Of a stretch of DNA of 11,178 nucleotides, positions 6,586 to 11,178 are shown piece after piece. Below the pieces are notes generated by a model. It searched no databases and was not told the origin of the DNA. It saw only the letters and a list, made by a program, of their open reading frames with translations. Position 1 is the first letter of the stretch. Each line of letters opens with the position of its first letter. The position numbers and the translations under genes are program-made. The DNA lies in assembly GCA_903905685.1 (NCBI GenBank), contig CAIVHI010000496.1, positions 1-11,178 on the forward strand, written 5' to 3'. The DNA is from an uncultured Bacteroidota bacterium (lineage in GTDB: Bacteria > Bacteroidota > Bacteroidia > Chitinophagales > Chitinophagaceae).

Positions 6586-7104
6586 TCAATTGGCCGCTGC
6601 CTGCATCATTTCAGAATCATTCTTGCTCGGACCATACATGCCGGGCACATAGGCATCCAACATACGCAGGTAAACACTCAATTGCCCACGGTGGTGGTAA
6701 AGGTGGCTCATGGCGAAGGAACGCACCACAGCAGCTTTTGGCATACTGAAGACTACGTTTTCGCCGCGGCGGAGGCTCCACATCTTACCGAAATCTTCAT
6801 CGGTACAGTTTTCGAGGGCAGCGATGGCTGTCTCGATGTTCTTATCCAATACGGCTACCAATTCTGCATTGGTAGTAGGCGTAGCGGGTTTGTAATCCAT
6901 CTTGGCCAAATCCAATTCATCGGAGCCCATAGTGAAGCCCACCCATCCGGGCAATTCGGCAACGTGAACGGCAAGTCTTGCCAAAGTCATCGATTTCTCG
7001 TGGGGCTTGAAGTCGCCTTTGTCCATTGGCACGTGCTCCAACATTTTGCGTGTACTGGCGGCCTCGTGTTTGAGTTCGGCAATAAAACCTTGATTCAATT
7101 TCAT
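6586..7104 (-). CDS. DinB/YfiT-like family protein
   Basis: 172 residues, the usual length of the DinB four-helix bundle superfamily. Three histidines at the expected places form the presumed metal site: His47 in AVHVAELPGW, and His134 and His138 in HLYHHRGQL, which has the typical H-x3-H spacing and the R-G-Q-L continuation. The N-terminus L-x-x-E-x(5)-T-R-K-M-L-E-H-V-P and the C-terminal G-M-Y-G-P-S also fit. Members are cytoplasmic, bind a divalent metal, and in some cases are thiol-dependent S-transferases or hydrolases. The substrate here is unknown. Start ATG 7104 is the first Met and gives a complete first helix. It is divergent from the gene at 7188 with an 83-bp shared spacer, and convergent with the FKBP operon. 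No exact TAnnTTTG was found upstream. Confidence 0.88.
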   Translation of the reverse strand: MKLNQGFIAELKHEAASTRKMLEHVPMDKGDFKPHEKSMTLARLAVHVAELPGWVGFTMGSDELDLAKMDYKPATPTTNAELVAVLDKNIETAIAALENCTDEDFGKMWSLRRGENVVFSMPKAAVVRSFAMSHLYHHRGQLSVYLRMLDAYVPGMYGPSKNDSEMMQAAAN

Positions 7105-7187
7105 AAAATGTGTTTTTGGATTTACGCGAATTTAAGCTGTTTTTTGCAGTGTCGGAATTACTTTCAAATAACTTTTTAAGGCGTGCG

Positions 7188-8216
7188 ATGGAGGCCAGGT
7201 GGAGAACGGGAACGCGGTTATGGGTGGCTGTGGGGGTGTTGGTAATGGCAATATGCATTGTAGGTTGCCTACACGGATCGAGAACGCGCGCGGTGGTGAT
7301 GTTCTACAATTGCGAAAACCTGTTCGACACTGCATTGGCCCCGTCGCACTGCGACTCCGAATTCACCCCAACCGGTAGCTACCGCCATACTGCAGCAAAA
7401 TATGCGGAGCGGCTACACCGTACGGCCATGGTGATAGCGGGCATTGGCCAAGAATATGGCTCGCTTCCTGCCCTTGTAGGGCTTGTGGAGGTTGAAAATG
7501 CCGGCGTGCTGAATGCATTGGCGCAATGTCCGGAATTGGCACGCACCGGCTACCGCGCCTATTGCACATCCGGGCCCGACACAAGGGGTATCAATGTGGG
7601 TCTGCTTTACGACACATCGGCTTTCAGTATGCTGCAAGTTCGTGAAATCCGGATACCGATTCCTGCCGATGCCGGCACCCGGCCCACGCGCAACATCTTG
7701 AAGGTGCGCGGCATACTGCTGGGCGATACCGTGGTGTGCTACATCGCCCACTTCCCGTCGCGGAAGGGTAAGGATACTGCTGTGTCGAACAGGAGGAGGC
7801 TTGCGGCCGCATCCGCGCTTCGAGATGATTTGGAAAGGCAGGTTTGCTCAACGCCTAACACCAAGTTGCTGATTATGGGCGACTTCAATGGGAATTCGGA
7901 AGACCCAAGCGGCGATGGCGACATGCTCCCCCAAGGCTGCCGGGCCTTTTGCGATACCTTTGCAGGATTGCAATTGCGGAATCAAGGCTCCTTCAGCTTC
8001 CGCGGCAAGACTTACATGTTCGACCGCATCATCGTGTCTCGCAGTTTGGCCAATCAAGGCAGTACAGAACTGCAATTGGCGCGAGCGGGAGTTTACAAAC
8101 GACGGTTTTTGGCTACGAAGCAGGATACGGACCGGCCTAATGGCGCCTACTTGGGCACCCTGCTAACCCACGGCTTTAGCGACCATTTCCCGGTTGTAGT
8201 GGAGTTGCAGCGATAA
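7188..8216 (+). CDS. Endonuclease/exonuclease/phosphatase-fold lipoprotein
   Basis: 342 residues from ATG 7188. The frame is open from a GTG at 7110, but starting at 7188 gives a proper lipoprotein signal: Arg4, Arg6, Arg10, a hydrophobic core and I-V-G-C with Cys27. AAGG sits about 6-9 bases upstream. Motifs of the EEP (DNase I-like) fold occur in order. They are FYNCENLFD (Asn41/Asn44), the acidic VEVEN (Glu101/Glu103), the R-G-I-N-V-G-L-L-Y-D strand, the HFPSRKG strand, GDFN with Asp232 and Asn234, and SDHFP with Asp332-His333. Metal-dependent phosphodiesterase or phosphatase activity is therefore expected, acting outside the cytoplasm on an unknown substrate (extracellular nucleic acid or a phospho-compound). 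All visible catalytic residues are intact. Related exported EEP proteins are common in Bacteroidota. The next gene is 123 bp downstream. Confidence 0.88.
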   Translation: MEARWRTGTRLWVAVGVLVMAICIVGCLHGSRTRAVVMFYNCENLFDTALAPSHCDSEFTPTGSYRHTAAKYAERLHRTAMVIAGIGQEYGSLPALVGLVEVENAGVLNALAQCPELARTGYRAYCTSGPDTRGINVGLLYDTSAFSMLQVREIRIPIPADAGTRPTRNILKVRGILLGDTVVCYIAHFPSRKGKDTAVSNRRRLAAASALRDDLERQVCSTPNTKLLIMGDFNGNSEDPSGDGDMLPQGCRAFCDTFAGLQLRNQGSFSFRGKTYMFDRIIVSRSLANQGSTELQLARAGVYKRRFLATKQDTDRPNGAYLGTLLTHGFSDHFPVVVELQR

Positions 8217-8296
8217 CTTGTTCGCGAGCGGACATAGCTGTTGAATGGTCGATGTTTTTAATGGTGCCCATAACCCCGCATTTAGCGATATTGTCC

Positions 8297-8304
8297 TAAT
8301 TTCG
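8297..8304 (+). promoter_or_regulatory. Possible -7 promoter element of the polyprenyl synthase gene
   Basis: TAATTTCG matches TAnnTTTG at all but one fixed position. It lies 35 bp before the ATG at 8340. No TTG -33 element is evident. A start site a few bases downstream would fall within the hairpin at 8305-8320, which weakens the call. Confidence 0.3.
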
Positions 8305-8332
8305 GCACCGAAAGCGGTGCAGCGATCCGCTG
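8305..8332 (+). promoter_or_regulatory. Two adjacent small hairpins before the polyprenyl synthase start
   Basis: Hairpin 1 is GCACCG-AAAG-CGGTGC (8305-8320), a perfect 6-bp GC-rich stem. Hairpin 2 is CAGCG-ATC-CGCTG (8320-8332), a perfect 5-bp stem that shares one base with the first. The ATG follows 7 bases later. They could modulate translation or stabilise the 5' end of the mRNA; there is no T-tract, so they are not a terminator of the gene ending at 8216. Confidence 0.4.
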
Positions 8333-8339
8333 TCTTAAA

Positions 8340-9302
8340 ATGGAACTCGTCAATAAAGTCATAGGTACGGAATTGTCGCTGTTCGAGAAGAAATTTTCGG
8401 ACGCTGTGAAGGGTTCCAATCCTTTGCTCGACCGCATCTTGAAGTTCATCATCAAGCGGAAGGGTAAGCAGATGCGCCCGATGTTCGTTTTCCTGTCGGC
8501 CAAGATTGCAGGCGGCATCAACGATGTGTCTTACCGCGCAGCCTCCCTTATCGAGCTGTTACACACCGCCACCTTGGTGCACGACGACGTGGTGGACGAC
8601 TCCATGGTGCGCCGCAACTTCTTCTCCATCAATGCCCTCTGGAAAAACAAGATAGCCGTGCTGGTGGGCGATTACCTGCTATCCAAAGGACTGTTGCTAA
8701 GTATAGAGAACAACGACTTTGAAATTCTACGCATCACTTCGCGTGCCGTGCGCGAGATGAGCGAAGGGGAGTTGCTACAGATGGAGAAAGCCCGGAAGCT
8801 GGATATTGACGAGGAAGTCTATTTTGAAATCATCCGTGCCAAGACCGCCACCTTGCTTTCCGCGGCCTGCGCGGCAGGCGCGTGGTCGGCAACGGCCGAC
8901 GCCGCAGCTACCGAGCATTTCAGGACGTTTGGCGAGAAGGTGGGTATCGCGTTCCAAATCAAGGACGATTTGTTCGATTACGGGCAAGACAACATCGGCA
9001 AACCTACGGGCATAGACATCAAGGAGAAGAAGATGACCCTCCCGCTCATCTACACCCTCAACAATGCCGATAAGGCCACCAAGCGGCGCATTATCTACAT
9101 TGTAAAGAACCAGAGTGGAGACCGGGCCAAGGTGAACGAAGTCATAGCCCTTGTGCAACAAAGCGGAGGTATAGAATATACCCGCCAAAAGATGGCAGCC
9201 TATAAGGAGGAAGCCCTACGCCTCCTACACCAATATCCCGAAACTCCTGCACGTATTGCCATGGAGGAGTTGGTGAATTATGTGATTGATAGGAAGTATT
9301 GA
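8340..9302 (+). CDS. trans-Polyprenyl diphosphate synthase (IspB/IspA-type family)
   Basis: 320 residues, normal for long-chain trans-prenyltransferases. It condenses allylic diphosphate with isopentenyl diphosphate, giving for example the side-chain precursor of menaquinone; the chain length cannot be read with certainty. Motifs in order are GKQMRP (42-47) for diphosphate binding, the first Asp-rich motif DDVVD at 82-86 in LVHDDVVDDSMVRR, a G-D-Y-L-L strand, and Lys in AKTATL. Then come F-Q-I-K-D-D-L-F-D with the second Asp-rich motif at 209-213, and G-K-P-T-G-x-D-x-K-E-K-K-M-T-L-P. The protein is cytoplasmic or peripheral to the membrane. Start ATG 8340 is preceded by two hairpins, and the coding sequence ends with TGA at 9300. 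It is convergent with the small-lipoprotein array, 49 bp away, and no clear terminator was seen in that gap. Confidence 0.93.
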   Translation: MELVNKVIGTELSLFEKKFSDAVKGSNPLLDRILKFIIKRKGKQMRPMFVFLSAKIAGGINDVSYRAASLIELLHTATLVHDDVVDDSMVRRNFFSINALWKNKIAVLVGDYLLSKGLLLSIENNDFEILRITSRAVREMSEGELLQMEKARKLDIDEEVYFEIIRAKTATLLSAACAAGAWSATADAAATEHFRTFGEKVGIAFQIKDDLFDYGQDNIGKPTGIDIKEKKMTLPLIYTLNNADKATKRRIIYIVKNQSGDRAKVNEVIALVQQSGGIEYTRQKMAAYKEEALRLLHQYPETPARIAMEELVNYVIDRKY

Positions 9303-9351
9303 GTGGGGGATAGTTTTTAGTCAAGTCCCTAAGTTTAATTGCCAGACCTAC

Positions 9352-9639
9352 CTAATACTTCACCTTGTAATACGCCGCATGCGGCACGTAGTGCTTCGGC
9401 CAGCGGCGTTTGCGCTCCTTGCGGCGGCCGGGTTTGGGTGCCCGATATAGGAGTGGGGTGCGGCCCGAGGCTCCATAGGGGTAGCCAAAGGGACTGGCCC
9501 AATATTTGAAATTGAAAAAACGGTGCGGCGCATGGCGGTGGGGTTGCCAAGCCAGCGGCCCCCGCACCACACATCCCTCCGATACCGACAACAAAATGGC
9601 CAATGCCACTACCACGCTATGCCTGCCCATCGTCTTCAT
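9352..9639 (-). CDS. Small basic Pro/Arg-rich lipoprotein (array member 4)
   Basis: 95 residues from the ATG at 9639; in-frame starts at 9648 and 9666 are possible, but 9639 gives the best signal (M-K-T-M-G-R, hydrophobic core, S-E-G-C with Cys23). The mature part begins C-V-V-R-G-P, contains an aromatic W-A-S-P-F-G-Y-P-Y-G segment and a strongly basic G-R-R-K-E-R-K-R-R run. It ends in WPKHYVPHAAYYKVKY. That ending resembles the C-terminus of the gene at 9912-10223. No known family is recognised. It is the last gene of a four-gene same-strand array, 39 bp after the previous stop. The lipid anchor is well supported by sequence; function is unknown, with surface or periplasmic structural or binding roles possible. 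Confidence 0.7.
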   Translation of the reverse strand: MKTMGRHSVVVALAILLSVSEGCVVRGPLAWQPHRHAPHRFFNFKYWASPFGYPYGASGRTPLLYRAPKPGRRKERKRRWPKHYVPHAAYYKVKY

Positions 9640-9678
9640 ATTCAACATAGTGGTAGATACCGGCACAACGGGTGGTGC

Positions 9679-9864
9679 CTAGCGGGAATAGTTTTTGTTG
9701 TCGTTGTAGTGCTCGCCGTAGGGGTGGGGATACATGCCGTGCGAGTTTTGCCCATAGGGCATGTGGTGGTGGCCATGATAACGGCGTGGCCCTTGAATAA
9801 CGCACCCCACAAAACCTACCGCAATGCAGGCAATGAAGACCATTCTTCCAAAATATTTTGTCAT
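9679..9864 (-). CDS. Very small His-rich lipoprotein (array member 3)
   Basis: 61 residues only. The signal M-T-K-Y-F-G-R-M is followed by a hydrophobic core and F-V-G-C with Cys21. The mature 41 residues start C-V-I-Q-G-P-R-R-Y, like the C-V-V-R-G-P of the downstream neighbour. They contain seven His, including the H-G-H-H-H cluster, with Tyr, Pro, Gly and Asn making up most of the rest. The composition suggests a disordered tail that might bind metal ions, but no fold or family is recognised. It is 47 bp downstream of the gene at 9912 and on the same strand. Genes this short are often missed by automatic annotation. The lipobox, the matching neighbours and the lack of a better frame support it. 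Confidence 0.7.
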   Translation of the reverse strand: MTKYFGRMVFIACIAVGFVGCVIQGPRRYHGHHHMPYGQNSHGMYPHPYGEHYNDNKNYSR

Positions 9865-9911
9865 GAGTAGCTGATTCGAATAAAGTCAAAAAATAGTGGT
9901 ACTGCCCGCGC

Positions 9912-10223
9912 TTAGTACTTTTTCACTTTGTGGTAATTGGGGTGCACCACATAACGCTTGGGCCATACTTTCGTGCGGCTGTAGCGGGAGCCGTGCTGGC
10001 GAGGCCAATGCTCGCGTTGGCTAGACGAACTACCACCGAAGGGGCTCCACGCAAACATGTAGCCCGCGCGCTCCCGCACGGGGTGCGGACGGCGCATCAT
10101 GGCGTGTGGGCGCGACATATGGTAGTGGTGATCGTACTGGGTAGACACGATGCAGCCGGTCATGTTTGCGAGAAATGCCACCAGCAATACCGCAGCCGCA
10201 AATTTTTTCTTCATATACTTCAT
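9912..10223 (-). CDS. Small His/Arg-rich lipoprotein (array member 2)
   Basis: 103 residues. The N-terminus MKYMKKK plus a hydrophobic stretch leads to N-M-T-G-C with Cys24; Met4 (10214) is an alternative start. The mature protein begins C-I-V-S-T-Q-Y and continues with D-H-H-Y-H-M, then a Met/Arg/Pro/His-rich part (R-P-H-A-M-M-R-R-P-H-P). An F-A-W-S-P-F-G-G-S-S-S-S segment follows, and the end is WPKRYVVHPNYHKVKKY. The S-P-F-G segment and the terminal motif are shared in order with the gene at 9352, so the two are paralogues. No known domain is recognised. The gap from the upstream member (stop 10259) is 35 bp. Likely exported and lipid-anchored; function unknown. Confidence 0.75.
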   Translation of the reverse strand: MKYMKKKFAAAVLLVAFLANMTGCIVSTQYDHHYHMSRPHAMMRRPHPVRERAGYMFAWSPFGGSSSSQREHWPRQHGSRYSRTKVWPKRYVVHPNYHKVKKY

Positions 10224-10258
10224 GTTGTCGTAGTCTGTTGTTTAGCTCCTGTGTGCGT

Positions 10259-10480
10259 TTACCTATATCCTCCCGAATGGTAATGTCCATAGCCGCCATG
10301 AAAATGTGGGTAGCCACCACGGTGATAAGGGTGGGAATGGTAGTGGGGCGTGCTCCAAAAATAGTAGCCATAGCTATGGTAGTTGCGGTAGGGGCCTCCA
10401 TAAGGATACTCCACCCAACAGCCCGTAAGCATGATGGCCAATACGTAAATCGGCAACGCTGCCCTCAAAAACCTTTTCAT
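10259..10480 (-). CDS. Very small His/Tyr/Gly-rich lipoprotein with HxH repeats (array member 1)
   Basis: 73 residues. The signal is MKRFLRAALPIYVLAIMLTGC, with the clear lipobox L-T-G-C and Cys21. The mature 53 residues contain 9 His, 13 Tyr and 10 Gly. Four H-x-H motifs (46-48, 48-50, 59-61, 66-68) lie among short Y-H-x-G-G-Y units, which look like internal repeats. There is no room for a conventional folded domain. H-x-H pairs suggest metal binding, and Tyr/Gly/His-rich tails also occur in adhesive or matrix proteins; both are inference. It is the promoter-proximal gene of the array, 111 bp downstream of the T9SS-type gene. A TACCTTTA sequence (10494-10487 on this strand) resembles the -7 element with one mismatch, very close to the ATG. 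Confidence 0.75.
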   Translation of the reverse strand: MKRFLRAALPIYVLAIMLTGCWVEYPYGGPYRNYHSYGYYFWSTPHYHSHPYHRGGYPHFHGGYGHYHSGGYR

Positions 10481-10510
10481 GGGGGTTAAAGGTAATAATT
10501 TATTGCTTCC

Positions 10511-10523
10511 GGGAAAATTTCCC
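10511..10523. repeat. Perfect palindrome upstream of the small-lipoprotein array
   Basis: GGGAAA-A-TTTCCC, a 13-bp perfect inverted repeat in the 111-bp spacer between the T9SS-type gene and the lipoprotein array. It lies 31 bp before the first start codon of the array. Its position suits an operator for the array. It is not followed by a T-tract on either strand. Confidence 0.4.
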
Positions 10524-10591
10524 TATGCCACAATTCGGGTTTATTTGTTATGGAATTTTGTAGCGTGCTTCTAGGCCGGCCCTACTTACGC

Positions 10592-11178
10592 CTATCTCTC
10601 CACTACCAGTTTTTCATATTGCACCATGCCGTCAGGCATCAATATCTTGGCCACATACACCCCGGGAATGCAGGCATCTATGCGGATAGGCGCATTGATG
10701 GATAGATTCTTGACCTCCAAAACCTGTTTGCCCGCAATGTCGAATAGCTGCAAACCGTATCCGGCCGGGGCTCCGCCCAGCCTGATGGTGCCCGAGGATG
10801 GATTGGGCTGTATAGTGACGGCATTGTGAGCCAATGTTTGGGCCACACGCAGCGGGGGAGTGATGGCCGAAAACGTTACACAAAAGGTATCGGGCACCGG
10901 CGAGCAGCGGGTAGTGATGGCTACACAGATGGTCTCCATGCCGGCCGTTGCGTAAGTATGCGTAGGATTGGATAACGTGGAGGTAGTCCCGTCGCCTAAT
11001 GTCCAAGATATACCGGTATAGGGCGACCCGGTGTAGTAAAAATGATACACCCCGTAGCTGTCTACCGAGTAGCTGATGCCAGCCTTGCCAATTGCACCGG
11101 GGCAAGGGTCGTAGCGGTATTTGGCAACATACAGCAACTCTTGAGTAGGAGATGGGTTGCTGAGCGTGTCGGGCCCCA
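10592..11178 (-). CDS. Secreted protein with PKD-like and T9SS sorting domains, C-terminal part
   Basis: The frame is open to the right edge of the window, so only the last ~194 residues are visible and the start is outside. A PKD-like domain (about 10870-11060) shows the W-T-L-G-D-G turn followed by S-x(3)-N-P-T-H-T-Y-x(3)-G. The end (10592 to about 10840) is a typical type A T9SS C-terminal sorting domain. It has I-Q-P-N-P-S-S-G, the L-x-L-F-D-I-A-G-K-Q-V strand, P-G-V-Y-V-A-K-I and a final K-L-V-V-E-R. Such proteins cross the outer membrane by the Por/type IX system and are attached to the surface or released. Pairs of Cys in the PKD region could form disulfides. The catalytic or adhesive part, if any, lies outside the window. 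It is on the same strand as the lipoprotein array, 111 bp upstream of it. Confidence 0.88.
   Translation of the reverse strand, partial: GPDTLSNPSPTQELLYVAKYRYDPCPGAIGKAGISYSVDSYGVYHFYYTGSPYTGISWTLGDGTTSTLSNPTHTYATAGMETICVAITTRCSPVPDTFCVTFSAITPPLRVAQTLAHNAVTIQPNPSSGTIRLGGAPAGYGLQLFDIAGKQVLEVKNLSINAPIRIDACIPGVYVAKILMPDGMVQYEKLVVER

Noticed and set aside
7110..7187. GTG start at 7110 for the EEP-fold gene
   Set aside because: It would add 26 residues before a complete lipoprotein signal and leave only 5 bp to the divergent start at 7104.
9303..9351. Convergent gap searched for a bidirectional terminator
   Set aside because: Only weak pairing around GGGGGAT/AGTCCCT is seen, without a convincing stem and T-tract.
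9617..9889. 90-codon - strand frame overlapping array member 3
   Set aside because: It overlaps the better-supported 9679-9864 gene in another frame and has no lipobox or relation to its neighbours.
10259..10420. Short repeated units in the HxH gene considered as a CRISPR or tandem repeat array
   Set aside because: Repeats are at the amino-acid level, irregular at the DNA level, and inside a coding frame with a lipoprotein signal.
9523..10489. Open frames on the + strand (9523-9870, 9930-10283, 10166-10489) opposite the small lipoproteins
   Set aside because: They lack plausible starts or signals and are antisense shadows. The - strand frames have lipoprotein signals and are related to each other.
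10574..10581. GGCCGGCC palindrome after the T9SS-type gene, considered as a terminator
   Set aside because: The stem is short, and no T-tract follows on the - strand.

Overview
The window looks like a chromosomal segment of a Bacteroidota bacterium, probably near Chitinophagales/Sphingobacteriales. This is judged from several traits. There are abundant small lipoproteins, a PepSY-like (BLIP-like) protein, and a T9SS-type C-terminal sorting domain. Two exact matches to the Bacteroidota -7 promoter element (TAnnTTTG) are present, and starts generally lack a Shine-Dalgarno sequence. No rRNA, tRNA, CRISPR array, insertion sequence or phage gene was seen. Species-level placement is not possible by eye.

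Layout. (1) Positions 1-1777, + strand: a compact exported-protein operon. It holds the 3' part of a PepSY-like gene, a YncE-like beta-propeller protein and a small putative lipoprotein that overlaps the propeller gene by ATGA. (2) Positions 1872-3953, +: a promoter, a DHH/DHHA1 phosphoesterase of the NrnA type, an FKBP-type peptidyl-prolyl isomerase lipoprotein and a strong hairpin terminator. (3) Positions 4012-6506, +: a promoter so close to the ATG that the mRNA may be leaderless, then two more FKBP-type proteins and a second strong terminator. The three FKBP genes are tandem paralogues. Each starts with an apparently inactive FKBP-like domain followed by one (genes 1 and 2) or two (gene 3) domains with most active-site residues. 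Their N-termini differ: lipobox Cys, secretory signal with AIA-Q site, and a lipobox-like LAG followed by Tyr. (4) Positions 6536-7104, -: a DinB/YfiT-like protein with its own terminator facing that of the FKBP operon. (5) Positions 7188-9302, +: a lipid-anchored endonuclease/exonuclease/phosphatase-fold protein and a trans-polyprenyl diphosphate synthase with two small hairpins just before its start codon.

(6) Positions 9352-10480, -: four consecutive very small lipoproteins (61-103 residues) rich in His, Tyr, Gly, Pro and Arg. They are related by a G-C-x-[VI] start of the mature protein, and two share a C-terminal W-P-K-[RH]-Y motif. This is the least explained and most interesting part of the window. 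(7) Positions 10592-11178, -: the C-terminal end of a large secreted protein with a PKD-like domain and a T9SS sorting domain, running off the window edge.

Most products are predicted to act in the cell envelope. The FKBP set would fold or hold exported proteins in the periplasm or at the outer membrane. The lipoprotein array and the T9SS substrate would face the periplasm or surface. The cytoplasmic genes (NrnA-like, DinB-like, polyprenyl synthase) are housekeeping in type.
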